The notes under the pieces: generated by a model
What the model was told of the DNA's origin: nothing
Database searches by the model: none
The model's input: only the letters and a program-made list of their open reading frames with translations
Assembly (NCBI GenBank): GCA_016290995.1
Contig: JAEEVR010000005.1
Span: forward strand, 58,679-122,678
From: Treponema sp.
GTDB lineage: Bacteria; Spirochaetota; Spirochaetia; Treponematales; Treponemataceae
DNA length: 64,000 nt
Direction of reading: 5' to 3'
Program-made: the position numbers and the translations under genes
Part shown: positions 50,218-59,010 of the stretch, in pieces
Layout of the letters: every line of letters starts with the position of its first letter
How positions within the stretch are numbered: the stretch's first letter is position 1

Positions 50218-51381
50218 ATGAAGAAGATAACTTTTGTAACGCCGCATTCTTGGATTAGCAATAGGCAAGGGGGCTTTCATAAATTTGCCGAAGCCGCTTG
50301 TCAAGCTGGCGTAGAGACTGTCTTTTTTAGTTTTGTCCGCCCTTATTACAGTTGTTTTCAACATTCTGAGATATATAACGCAAAGTCAATACGAGAATTA
50401 AAAAAAGGCATTACCTATCAGGTTGGAAAATCTTTGTTGCATAATGTCGCCTTGCCTACGTTAAAGTTGCCAAATGTGATTGGAAAATTTTTTCCCGATG
50501 GGGTGATGAACTTTCTGGCGGGGTTTTCTTTTTCTTCTTTTGATTCATTGTGCAAAAAATGGCTTGACGGAAGCGAAGCCTTTGTGTTTGAGTCTTCGGA
50601 CGCCTTGGTTATGTTTGACCGGTTAAAGAAGCGCTATCCTGGCGCGAAATTCATTTACAGGCCCAGCGACCCCCTTATGATAGAAGGCGGCTATAGCCGT
50701 TATCGGGCTTTGGAAGAGAACGCCCTTAGAAAGGCCGACCTTAACATCATTGTAAACCAAGAGGGCCTAGATTTGTACCGCAGAAAAATCGCTGACTTTG
50801 ACCAAACCATAAAATGGCAGCTTCTTACTAATGGCGTTGACATAGAAAGCTACCAAAAGACCTATCCCGTTCCGCCGCTTTTGCAAAAGCCAAACACGGT
50901 CCTTTACGTGGGCGCTTGGGAAGTGGAGTGGCCGCTTTTGTTCAAGGCCGCCCAAGAGATGCCGGACTTTAACTACATTGTGGTTTGCCCCAACTATCCT
51001 TCAAACACGATTCAGGAGCGGGCGGCGGCCGCAAGCAACTTGTTCTATGTTCCGGGCATAAAGCCCGCCGAGGTTCCGGCCTGGATAACGAATGCCAGAG
51101 TTATTATGGTTCCTTATGTGACGGATTTTTACAAGAACAGGCCGCTTGGCATAACCGCAAAGTACTACCAGGCGATGGCCGCCAAAAAGCCCATCGTTGC
51201 CTACTGCGACACTCCAAAGCTAAAGGACGCCGGAGTCCTTGTGACATACACTTACGACGACTTTATCGGCGCCGTAAAAGAAGCGGTTAAGCTTGAGAGC
51301 AAAGAATACTCCTTTGACCTTTCAAACCGCCGCTGGGAGAGCGTAACGCAAAAGTTCTTGGAACTAGTGGAAAATTGTTAG
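50218..51381 (+). CDS. GT-B-type glycosyltransferase
   Basis: 387 residues from the ATG at 50218 (MKKITFVTPHSWISNRQGGF). The two-lobed GT-B pattern is recognisable: an N-terminal acceptor lobe with a GGFHKFAEA glycine motif, and a C-terminal Rossmann lobe with VLYVGAWEVEWPLL, IVVCPNYPS, VPGIKPAEVPAWI, VPYVTDFYKNRP and KYYQAMAAKKPIVAY. The P-L-G-x-[TS]-x-K-Y-Y-x-x-x-A pattern resembles GT4 and GumK-like glucuronosyltransferases. The next gene, ugd, makes UDP-glucuronate, which could be its donor; that link is inference. First gene of the plus-strand glycan arm. Confidence 0.82.
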   Translation: MKKITFVTPHSWISNRQGGFHKFAEAACQAGVETVFFSFVRPYYSCFQHSEIYNAKSIRELKKGITYQVGKSLLHNVALPTLKLPNVIGKFFPDGVMNFLAGFSFSSFDSLCKKWLDGSEAFVFESSDALVMFDRLKKRYPGAKFIYRPSDPLMIEGGYSRYRALEENALRKADLNIIVNQEGLDLYRRKIADFDQTIKWQLLTNGVDIESYQKTYPVPPLLQKPNTVLYVGAWEVEWPLLFKAAQEMPDFNYIVVCPNYPSNTIQERAAAASNLFYVPGIKPAEVPAWITNARVIMVPYVTDFYKNRPLGITAKYYQAMAAKKPIVAYCDTPKLKDAGVLVTYTYDDFIGAVKEAVKLESKEYSFDLSNRRWESVTQKFLELVENC

Positions 51382-51393
51382 CCGCCGCCGTCC

Positions 51394-51422
51394 TTGATTG
51401 ATTCCCCTAATCGTAGTATACT
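51394..51422 (+). promoter_or_regulatory. ugd promoter, leaderless type
   Basis: TTGATT at 51394-51399, 17-bp spacer, TATACT at 51417-51422, then 6 nt to the ATG at 51429; no Shine-Dalgarno. Confidence 0.65.
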
Positions 51423-51428
51423 GTCCTT

Positions 51429-52613
51429 ATGAACATTACAGTAGCGGGAACGGGATATGTAGGCCTTAGCAACGCGATCCTTTTGGCGCAAAAGAACAAG
51501 GTTACGGCGATTGACTTGGTTCAGTCCAAAGTCGATTTGATAAACGGCAAAAAGTCACCGATTGTGGACAAGGAAATCCAAGAGTATTTGGCCCAAAAGG
51601 ACTTGGATTTAACGGCCACAACCAGCCCAGACGCAGCCTATGCAAAGCCTGATTTTGTGATAATCGCCACTCCCACAAACTACGACGCGGAAAAAAACTT
51701 TTTTGACACTTCTTCCATTGAGGCGGTTTTGGCCTTGGTGGAACAAAAGTGCCCCGACTCGACTGTCGTCATAAAGTCCACGATTCCGGTTGGCTACACC
51801 GATTCCATCCTTGCAAAATTCAAGATAAAGAACATTCTGTTCAGCCCTGAATTTTTGCGCGAGGGCCACGCCCTTTACGACAACCTTTACCCAAGCCGCA
51901 TCGTGGTCAGCTATCCCAAAAGCCGCCCGGAGCTTGAGGGCAAGGCCAAAGAATTCGCCGGCCTTTTGCGCGACGGAGCGATAAAAAAGGACGTTGATGT
52001 TTTGACGCCCAATTGCACGGAGGCCGAGGCTATAAAGCTTTTTGCCAACACCTACCTCGCTCTGCGCGTGGCCTACTTTAACGAGCTGGACACATACGCG
52101 GAGTCGCGCGGTTTGGACACCAAGCAAATCATCCAAGGCATAAGCCTGGACCCCCGCATCGGAAACTTTTACAACAATCCAAGCTTTGGTTACGGCGGCT
52201 ACTGCCTTCCTAAAGACACCAAGCAGCTTTTGGCAAACTTTAATTCCGTTCCGCAAAACCTTATACAAGCCATCGTCGACTCAAACCGCACCCGCAAGGA
52301 ATTTGTCGCCCACCAGATTTTGGCCAAAAAGCCAAAGGCCGTGGGAGTCTACCGCCTTACGATGAAGGCCAACAGCGACAACTTTAGGCAAAGCTCCATC
52401 CAAGACATTATGAAAATCCTGCGAGGCGAGGGCGTTGACGTTGTGATTTACGAGCCAACTCTTAGCGCCGGCCAGTTTGAGCGCTTTAAGGTTGAGAGCG
52501 ACCTTGCCGAGTTCAAGAAGACTTGCGACGTTATTCTTGCAAACCGCATGTCCGACGATTTGGCCGACTGCAAGGACAAGGTTTACACGCGGGATTTGTT
52601 CGCGCGGGATTAA
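51429..52613 (+). CDS. ugd: UDP-glucose 6-dehydrogenase
   Basis: 394 residues. NAD-dependent oxidation of UDP-glucose to UDP-glucuronate. The Rossmann start is [66 protein letters not shown] and the catalytic Cys in [15 protein letters not shown] (about residue 258) are the full set. It is of the short Ugd/MucD class rather than the VipA class because of [11 protein letters not shown]. It supplies an acidic sugar for a surface polymer or for further conversion. Own promoter, but likely read through from the GT before it. Confidence 0.95.
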   Translation: MNITVAGTGYVGLSNAILLAQKNKVTAIDLVQSKVDLINGKKSPIVDKEIQEYLAQKDLDLTATTSPDAAYAKPDFVIIATPTNYDAEKNFFDTSSIEAVLALVEQKCPDSTVVIKSTIPVGYTDSILAKFKIKNILFSPEFLREGHALYDNLYPSRIVVSYPKSRPELEGKAKEFAGLLRDGAIKKDVDVLTPNCTEAEAIKLFANTYLALRVAYFNELDTYAESRGLDTKQIIQGISLDPRIGNFYNNPSFGYGGYCLPKDTKQLLANFNSVPQNLIQAIVDSNRTRKEFVAHQILAKKPKAVGVYRLTMKANSDNFRQSSIQDIMKILRGEGVDVVIYEPTLSAGQFERFKVESDLAEFKKTCDVILANRMSDDLADCKDKVYTRDLFARD

Positions 52614-52634
52614 GGGGCGAGGGAGAATAACTTT

Positions 52635-54335
52635 ATGCGCGCAAAAAAACAAATTCTTTTGCTAGTCGCAATATTATCGCTTGTCGCGTTGGAAATCGCG
52701 GCGCATTTTTCCTTTGTTGATTCGCTTATAATAAAGAATGTTGAGGCCTTTTTTCATAAGACTTTGCGCGATCCGGCCCGCTGGATAGACATTATACAGC
52801 ATACGACGGCTTTGGCGATTTTCGCGCTTTTAAATGTTTATTTCTTAAATTACATTTCTTTTGGAATTAAAATTAAAAGCGCCGTGGCCTGGGAGTTCGA
52901 AAAAATAAAGCCCGCTCTTTTTTGCAAAAAAACAGCTGTTTGTTTTGGCGTTGGATGCGCGCTTTTGTTTGCCGCATATTTTAATCTAATGACGGCGCAT
53001 TTTTATTACGCCGACGATGTTTTTAGAAATTACGGCGGAAGCCGCTCTTGGATTGGCTTTAGCCGCTATGTGTCGGAATTTTTATCGATTTTTGTACACA
53101 ACAACATAAGGCTTAATGACATCGCGCCGCTGTCGCAGTTTATTGCGATTGCCATAGCGGCGGCGGCCCTTGTTGTTCTGTCCTATGCGCTGGCGGGGCG
53201 GGCGAGCGCAAAAAACGTTCTGGTTTTGTCCGCGATTTTTATGGCGCCGTGCTACGCGGAGTGCATGGCCTATCGCTTTGACTCTCCGTATATGGCTATT
53301 AGCCTTTTGTTCGCCGCGCTTCCTTTTTTGTTCTACCGCGACAAAAACGCATTTTGTTATGTTTCTGTCGTTTGTTTGATTTTGACTTGCGCGTCATACC
53401 AGGCGGCCTTGTCGCTTTACATTTTGGCGTCGATTTATCTTTTTGCAAAGGCTTGGCTTGAGACGGGGGATGTTAAGAAAAGTTTGGAACGGCCTTTGGC
53501 GGCGGCGCTTTGTTTTGCCGCGGCTTTGCTTTTGTTCAAGCTTTGCTTTATGAACAAAATGGGCGACGGCTCTGACAGCTATTTTTCTTCTCAAGTTTCG
53601 CTTGCGGCGATGCCGGGGAACGCGTTGGCCTATGTTAGAACGGCATTCGGTTTTCACGGCGGAACGCTTTCGAAAGCTCTTTTTGCTTTGTCAATTGTTT
53701 TGTTGATTGTCGGCTTTGTAAAGCGCGCGAGGGGCAGCAAGGTCACCGCTTTTGCATTTATTGCGGCTCTTTTGCTTGCCGCAAGCGTCTTGTCATACGG
53801 TCCGTACCTTGTCTTTGCTCGTCCTGTTATGGCGGCGAGGGCCTTTATGGGCTTTAACGCTTTTGTTTCCCTTGTTTTGCTTGCGTGCCTTAATTTGAGC
53901 GGAGAGCGGACGGCTTTCAGCAAATTTTCTCTTGCTGTCGCTGTTTTGTCAGTTTACTCTTTTGCTGTCTTTTCGTTCACTTTCGGCAACTGCCTAAAGA
54001 ACCAAAAGGAGTACGAAAACTTCCGCGTTCAAATGATAATAGCCGACATTGCCCAGAATGTCCAAAAAGGCGATGAGGTTAGCGTGTCGTTTGAAGGCCA
54101 AATGGACTTGTGCCAGAAAAATAGAATCGCCTTTAGAAATTATCCTGCGATTCAAAGAATGTACTACCCGATGCCTTCAAAAACAGCCTTGTGGAACGAA
54201 GAGCTTTTTGGCGGATACAATTTTAAATGTATGGCCGCTGACAACAACTTGACTGATGAGTATGTTTTGGTAAAGCAAACCTTTTATCATGACCTTTATC
54301 AAAACAATAATGACTTTATAGTGGTTTTAAAATAA
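52635..54335 (+). CDS. GtrII-like multi-span glucosyltransferase
   Basis: 566 residues with about 11 TM segments. The motif FYYADDVFRNYGG after the second or third TM matches the loop of the glucosyltransferase GtrII family, where an acidic pair lies at the membrane edge. The C-terminal 110 residues (NQKEYENFRVQMIIADIA and on) are predicted periplasmic. Such enzymes transfer glucose or another sugar from a polyprenyl-phosphate donor to a polymer outside the cytoplasmic membrane. The small-transporter pair that follows is the kind of protein that flips such a donor. GGGAG lies upstream of the ATG. Confidence 0.8.
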   Translation: MRAKKQILLLVAILSLVALEIAAHFSFVDSLIIKNVEAFFHKTLRDPARWIDIIQHTTALAIFALLNVYFLNYISFGIKIKSAVAWEFEKIKPALFCKKTAVCFGVGCALLFAAYFNLMTAHFYYADDVFRNYGGSRSWIGFSRYVSEFLSIFVHNNIRLNDIAPLSQFIAIAIAAAALVVLSYALAGRASAKNVLVLSAIFMAPCYAECMAYRFDSPYMAISLLFAALPFLFYRDKNAFCYVSVVCLILTCASYQAALSLYILASIYLFAKAWLETGDVKKSLERPLAAALCFAAALLLFKLCFMNKMGDGSDSYFSSQVSLAAMPGNALAYVRTAFGFHGGTLSKALFALSIVLLIVGFVKRARGSKVTAFAFIAALLLAASVLSYGPYLVFARPVMAARAFMGFNAFVSLVLLACLNLSGERTAFSKFSLAVAVLSVYSFAVFSFTFGNCLKNQKEYENFRVQMIIADIAQNVQKGDEVSVSFEGQMDLCQKNRIAFRNYPAIQRMYYPMPSKTALWNEELFGGYNFKCMAADNNLTDEYVLVKQTFYHDLYQNNNDFIVVLK

Positions 54336-54336
54336 T

Positions 54337-54681
54337 ATGCCTTATCTTTTGATGCACATCGGATTTTTAATCTACTCGCTGTACACGGTGCTTGGAAAGT
54401 ACGCCGCGCGATACGACGCCTTTTCGTTCAAGTGGTGTTGCTTTTACGCGGCGATTGTGGGCGTTTTGGGCCTTTACGCGATTTTGTGGCAGCAAGTGCT
54501 AAAAAAGGTTAGGCTTCCGATTGCCATGTGCAACAAAGCCGTCACGATTGTATGGGGAATGCTTTTTAGCGCGCTTTTGTTTTCCGAGCAAATCACGCTT
54601 AAAAAGGTTTTGGGAGCGGCGATAATCCTGTGCGGAATCGTCTTGCTTAGCGCCGCCGACAAGGAGGGACGCGGCCAATGA
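54337..54681 (+). CDS. Small four-TM EamA/SMR-type protein, first of pair (ArnE-like)
   Basis: 114 residues with four TM segments, one basic internal loop (WQQVLKKVRLP) and a terminal EQITLKKVLGAAIILCGIVLL that is typical of the last helices of EamA/SMR proteins. It overlaps the next gene by ATGA. Two unequal four-TM genes in tandem is the layout of heterodimeric SMR transporters and of ArnE/ArnF, the flippase for undecaprenyl-phosphate-aminoarabinose. A role in flipping the lipid-linked donor of the GtrII-like enzyme is plausible; drug export is the alternative. Confidence 0.75.
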   Translation: MPYLLMHIGFLIYSLYTVLGKYAARYDAFSFKWCCFYAAIVGVLGLYAILWQQVLKKVRLPIAMCNKAVTIVWGMLFSALLFSEQITLKKVLGAAIILCGIVLLSAADKEGRGQ

Positions 54682-55013
54682 TTTTGTACGTAGCTTTTTT
54701 GCTTTTTTCAAATTTTGTGGGAGCGGTAAGCCAAGTCCTCTTAAAAAAATCCGCGCTGGAGCCGCACAAAAGCGTTGTCCGTGAATATTTAAACGCCAAG
54801 GTGATAGTCGCCTACGCCTTGTTCTTCGCGGCGGTTTTCATCGATCTCACGGCGCTAAAAATCGTTCCGGTTTCCTACGTTCCGATAATAGAGGCGTCAA
54901 GCTACATTTTTGCCATAATTCTAAGCCGCATATTCTTTAAGGACAAGATTAAGGCCAAGCAAATGGCCGCAATAGGCCTTATCATCGCGGGCATCGCGAT
55001 TTATGTTTATTGA
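54678..55013 (+). CDS. Small four-TM EamA/SMR-type protein, second of pair (ArnF-like)
   Basis: 111 residues with four TM segments: FLLFSNFVGAVSQVLLKKSA, YALFFAAVFIDLTAL, VSYVPIIEASSYIFAIILS and QMAAIGLIIAGIAIYV. The third reads like the PxxxA-SYIF[AG] helix of SMR proteins, and FKDKIKAKQMAAIGLIIAGI is the classical dimerisation end. The start overlaps the previous stop (ATGA), so the two are made in a fixed ratio. Likely partner: the preceding 114-residue protein. Confidence 0.78.
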   Translation: MILYVAFLLFSNFVGAVSQVLLKKSALEPHKSVVREYLNAKVIVAYALFFAAVFIDLTALKIVPVSYVPIIEASSYIFAIILSRIFFKDKIKAKQMAAIGLIIAGIAIYVY

Positions 55014-55038
55014 TACTTTTCGCCTAAAGCGCTAATAT
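55010..55038 (+). promoter_or_regulatory. Promoter of the TagF-like gene, leaderless type
   Basis: TTGATA at 55010-55015, 17-bp spacer, TAATAT at 55033-55038, then 6 nt to the ATG at 55045; the -35 overlaps the stop of the preceding gene. Confidence 0.65.
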
Positions 55039-55044
55039 TTAAGA

Positions 55045-56280
55045 ATGAGCCTTTTGTACATCGATCCTGGAACGGGCAGCATGCTTTTTTCCGTTTTTAT
55101 CGGAATCGTAAGCGCCCTTGTTTTTTTGTTCAGGAAAATTTTCATAAAAATAAAATTCATTCTTAGCGGCGGCAAAACGGAAAAAATATCTTCGACAAAG
55201 ATTCCTTATGTGATTTTTACCGACCACAAGCGATATTGGAACATCTTTAAGCCTGTGTGCGACGAGTTTGAAAAGCGGGGCCTTCCATTGGCTTATTGGA
55301 CCGCCTCTCCCGACGACCCTGCCTTGGAGCAAAAATACCAGCATGTAAAGGCCCAGTTCATAGGCGAGGGCAACAAGGCTTTTGCCAAGCTAAACATGAT
55401 GAACGCTTGCATTGTCCTTTCCACAACTCCCGGCCTGGACGTTTACCAGTGGAAGCGCAGCAAAAACGTTGACTGCTACGTTCACATAAGGCACGATGTT
55501 GAAGACCCCGTTGGCTATAGAATGTTCGGCTGTGACTTTTACGATTCTGTTCTTTTGACAGGAAGCCATCAAGAGCGCTATATACGCGTCTTTGAGCAAA
55601 AGCGAGAAGAAAAACCCAAGGAAACTCTTGTTGTCGGATGCGCCTATATGGATGTCATGAAGGAGCGGCTTTCTTCGCTGGCTCCTGTTAAGAACAAAAA
55701 GCCGGTTGTTCTGCTTGCTCCAAGTTGGGGAGAAAGCGCAATCCTAAAAAAGTACGGAAACTCAATTTTGGACGCGCTTATAGCTACTGGCTACAAGATT
55801 GTCGTTCGCCCGCATCCCCAGTCGTTCACTTCTGAAAAAGATATGATTGAACCGCTTTTGCAAAAATACAAGCAAAGCGATGATTTTGAATGGAATCGCG
55901 ACAATGATAATTTTGAAATTTTGCGCCAAGCGGACATTCTTATAACGGATTTTTCGGGAATAATTTTTGATTGGGCGCTTGTGTTCGACAAGCCGCTTAT
56001 CTACGCGGACACGTCTTATGACAGCTCTCCGTATGACAGCGCTTGGCTTGACGAACCCTTGTGGCGCTTTGAGGTTTTGCCTGATTTGGGCGTGAAGTTG
56101 GAGCGAAAAGATTTTTCAAATCTAAAAGGCATTATAGACAATCTTATGCGCGACGAATCCTTTCAAAAAGGCCGCGAAAAGATTCGAGCCCAAGCTTGGC
56201 AGTTCCAGGGCCAGGGGGCCAAGAGAACTGTCGATTATTTGACCGCAAAATATGACCAGCTTGTCGGCAAGAAGAACTAG
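55045..56280 (+). CDS. CDP-glycerol glycerophosphotransferase family protein (TagB/TagF-like)
   Basis: 411 residues. A start with a hydrophobic helix (GTGSMLFSVFIGIVSALVFLF) that may anchor it, then the TagF-type domain. Key stretches: VLLAPSWGESAILKKYG, KIVVRPHPQSFTSEKDM (the R-P-H-P His) and LRQADILITDFSGIIFDWAL (S-G-x-x-F-D-[WY]), followed by FDKPLIYADT. These are the two His/Ser-containing blocks of teichoic-acid glycerophosphate or ribitol-phosphate transferases. Substrate would be CDP-glycerol or a similar CDP-polyol. It is placed just before the YidC-sulfatase fusion. Confidence 0.9.
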   Translation: MSLLYIDPGTGSMLFSVFIGIVSALVFLFRKIFIKIKFILSGGKTEKISSTKIPYVIFTDHKRYWNIFKPVCDEFEKRGLPLAYWTASPDDPALEQKYQHVKAQFIGEGNKAFAKLNMMNACIVLSTTPGLDVYQWKRSKNVDCYVHIRHDVEDPVGYRMFGCDFYDSVLLTGSHQERYIRVFEQKREEKPKETLVVGCAYMDVMKERLSSLAPVKNKKPVVLLAPSWGESAILKKYGNSILDALIATGYKIVVRPHPQSFTSEKDMIEPLLQKYKQSDDFEWNRDNDNFEILRQADILITDFSGIIFDWALVFDKPLIYADTSYDSSPYDSAWLDEPLWRFEVLPDLGVKLERKDFSNLKGIIDNLMRDESFQKGREKIRAQAWQFQGQGAKRTVDYLTAKYDQLVGKKN

Positions 56281-56292
56281 GGGAAGCGCTTT

Positions 56293-59010
56293 ATGGGAAC
56301 TTTGATATATACTTTTGTAATTTATCCGCTGACTCAATTGATGGAGCTGGCCTTTTCTTTTGGCAACAAGATTTTTAGCAACACTGGAATCGCGATTTTG
56401 TGCGTAAGCTTTGCGGTAAGCTTGTTCACGCTACCCCTTTATGTTGTCGCCGAAGGCTGGCAGCAAGTTGAGCGCGACATTCAAAAAAAGATGAAACCTT
56501 GGATAGCCCATATAAAGCGAACCTTTAAGGGCGACGAGCAGTACATGATGCTTTCGACATACTACAGGCTCAACCGCTACCACCCTGTCATGTCCCTGCG
56601 CTCGGCCTTTGGCTTGTTGATACAGATTCCTTTCTTTACGGCGGCTTACGCTTGCCTTTCAAAAATGCCCGCCTTGCATGGAGAGGCCTTTTTGTTCATC
56701 CGCGACATGGGAATGCCAGACTCTCTTTTTTCTGTCGGCTCATTTAAAGTCAACGTTCTTCCCATCGCCATGACGCTTATAAACATGACAAGCGGCTTTT
56801 TGTACACGCGAGGCCTTTCGCTTCGCGACAAGCTTCAGACATACGGCTTGGCCTTGGTTTTTGTCGTGATTCTTTACGACAGCCCCGCCGGCCTTGTAAT
56901 GTACTGGACGATGAACAACATCTTTAGCCTTGTCAAGAACGTTTTTTACAAACTAAAGAATCCTATCAAGACCCTTTACGCTATCATGTGCGTCCTTGTG
57001 ACGGTCTTTATCGTTTGGCTTTTCGCGGGCCGCGTCTTGTCGGCAAAGCGCGCGGTCCTTGTTTCCGCTGTTTTTTCTTTGGTTTACTTTGCGCCCCTTA
57101 TAGTCAAGGCCTGCCAATATTTTATAGACAAGCCCTTGCTGGACTTGCGCGACAATCCCAAAAAGCGCTTTGCCTTGTTCATTTTATGCTCAGTGGGCCT
57201 TTTTATTTTGAACGGAATCTTGATTCCGTCATTGCTTATCGCTTCGTCGCCGATGGAGTTTTCTGGCGTGGACGGCTACGGAAGCCCGACTTTCTTTATT
57301 AAAAACACCGCCATGCAAGCCTTTGGCCTTTTTGTCGTATGGCCCTCGTTGGTTTACTTTTTGTACCGCCAGCGGATGCAAACTTTGATCGCGTTCGCTT
57401 TTTCTTTGCTGCTTTCGTTCGCCTTGGCCAACGCCTTTATTTTTAAGGAAAACTACGGAACGATTTCAACGCTTTTAGTCTTTACCAGCGTTTCCAGCGT
57501 GGACTCAAGCATAAAGATGATTTTGGCAAATTTGGCCTTTATGCTTTTTGTCGCCGCGGCTATTTACGCGCTCTTGCGCTTTAAGAAAGCGGTCTTATTG
57601 AACTATGTCTTTACGGTCGCCTCTCTTTCGTTGGTTTTGCTTTCTTTTGTTCAGCTTAGGACAATAAATAGAGAATACAAGGAATACCAAAGGCTTTCTG
57701 CCCAAGGCGGCGCGAATAAAAAGCCAAGCCCGATTTTCCATCTTTCAAAGACTGGAAAGAATGTTATTCTCTTATATTTGGACAGGGCGCAAAACCGGTT
57801 TGTCGAGCCGATTTTTAAGGAGTCGCCAGAATTAAACAAAAAATTTTCGGGCTTTGTCCTTTACAAGAACGCCGCTTCGTTTAACGGCCACACGTTGATT
57901 GGCGCCGCGCCTGTTTTTGGCGGCTACGAATACACTCCCGAAAGCATGAACAAGCGTTCCTCTGAAAAATTGGTGGACAAACAAAACCAGGCGCTCACGC
58001 TGCTTCCAAGAATCTTTACGGAACAGGCGGATGGCTTTTCGGCCGTTGTGACCGATCCGCCGTGGGCAAATTACAATTGGATTCCCGATTTGACAATCTT
58101 TGACGGCTATAAAAATGTTTATGCCTACAATACTGACAAAAAGTATCTTCCCGCTTGGTACAAGGAACACGAGGGAATTTTTGACGTAAACATCACAAGC
58201 TCCGTCTTAAAGAGAAACATTCTGTGGTACAGCCTTTTTAGAATTTCTCCGCTTGCCTTGAGGCCGGCTTTTTACAATGACGGCAAATATTGGTCGCCCG
58301 ACACTAATCTTGCGGACGTCAACGGCTTCTTGGAAGGCTATTCGGCCTTGGATTATCTTCCGGAATTGACGGATTTTGATTCAAAGACAAAAAATTCTTT
58401 TGTCAATTTTATCAACAACACGACGCACGATGAGCTTTTTTTGCAGGCGCCGGATTATCTGCCTGTCACAAATCCCTCCAATATGGGAACGTCGGAATAC
58501 AAGGACGACTCTTCTTACCATTCAAACGCGGCAAGCCTAAAGCGCGTCGGCGAATGGCTTGACTATTTAAAAGAGAACGGCGTTTACGACAACACAAGAA
58601 TAGTCATTGTCGCCGACCACGGCGCCGTCGGTTGGGAAGAGGGGTATGACTGGAATTCGGACTTTGACAAAATTCAGCCCGGACATTACCATCCGCTCCT
58701 TATGTTCAAGGACTTTGGAGCAAGCGGAGACCTTCGCGTTGACCAGACTTTTATGACAAACGCAGACACGCCGGCATTGCTTTTGCAGGGGATTGTCGCG
58801 AATCCTGTAAATCCTTATACTAAAAAAAGCGTTGACTCCAGCCAAAAGCAAATGGGGGCGCTTGTTTGCTCAGACGACATCTATATGCCTCATCACAATA
58901 AAAGCGACTATGTGTTCACCGCAAAGCCCGGCAGCTGGATTAGGGTAAAGGACAACATCTTTGATTCCAAAAACTGGTCCTATGAGGACGCGCCCCAAGG
59001 AGAAAATTGA
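56293..59010 (+). CDS. YidC/Oxa1-like domain fused to LtaS/sulfatase-type phosphotransferase (copy 1, complete)
   Basis: 905 residues. Residues 1-235 follow the YidC/Oxa1 core: hydrophobic GIAILCVSFAVSLFTLPLY, a charged hairpin, RSAFGLLIQIPFFTAAYACL, then VILYDSPAGLVMYWTMNNIF. The groove Arg of true insertases is Ser here (S43). Residues 235-470 add more TM segments. From 490 on there is an alkaline-phosphatase-superfamily domain: D497 (LYLDRA), the probable Thr nucleophile T534 (FNGHTLIGA), D775-H776 (VADHG) and H798/H800 (GHYHP). A Thr nucleophile, not Cys/Ser of sulfatases, fits LtaS-like phosphoglycerol transferases. Between TagF-like and LicC-like genes. Confidence 0.85.
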   Translation: MGTLIYTFVIYPLTQLMELAFSFGNKIFSNTGIAILCVSFAVSLFTLPLYVVAEGWQQVERDIQKKMKPWIAHIKRTFKGDEQYMMLSTYYRLNRYHPVMSLRSAFGLLIQIPFFTAAYACLSKMPALHGEAFLFIRDMGMPDSLFSVGSFKVNVLPIAMTLINMTSGFLYTRGLSLRDKLQTYGLALVFVVILYDSPAGLVMYWTMNNIFSLVKNVFYKLKNPIKTLYAIMCVLVTVFIVWLFAGRVLSAKRAVLVSAVFSLVYFAPLIVKACQYFIDKPLLDLRDNPKKRFALFILCSVGLFILNGILIPSLLIASSPMEFSGVDGYGSPTFFIKNTAMQAFGLFVVWPSLVYFLYRQRMQTLIAFAFSLLLSFALANAFIFKENYGTISTLLVFTSVSSVDSSIKMILANLAFMLFVAAAIYALLRFKKAVLLNYVFTVASLSLVLLSFVQLRTINREYKEYQRLSAQGGANKKPSPIFHLSKTGKNVILLYLDRAQNRFVEPIFKESPELNKKFSGFVLYKNAASFNGHTLIGAAPVFGGYEYTPESMNKRSSEKLVDKQNQALTLLPRIFTEQADGFSAVVTDPPWANYNWIPDLTIFDGYKNVYAYNTDKKYLPAWYKEHEGIFDVNITSSVLKRNILWYSLFRISPLALRPAFYNDGKYWSPDTNLADVNGFLEGYSALDYLPELTDFDSKTKNSFVNFINNTTHDELFLQAPDYLPVTNPSNMGTSEYKDDSSYHSNAASLKRVGEWLDYLKENGVYDNTRIVIVADHGAVGWEEGYDWNSDFDKIQPGHYHPLLMFKDFGASGDLRVDQTFMTNADTPALLLQGIVANPVNPYTKKSVDSSQKQMGALVCSDDIYMPHHNKSDYVFTAKPGSWIRVKDNIFDSKNWSYEDAPQGEN

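Noticed and set aside
59007..59009. TTG start for the LicC-like gene
   Set aside because: The following ATG at 59010 has better spacing to AAGGAG and shares the stop of the previous gene as TGATG.
56293..59010. Bona fide YidC insertase
   Set aside because: The groove Arg is missing, extra TM helices follow and the chain ends in a phosphotransferase domain; a housekeeping yidC normally sits with rnpA and mnmE.
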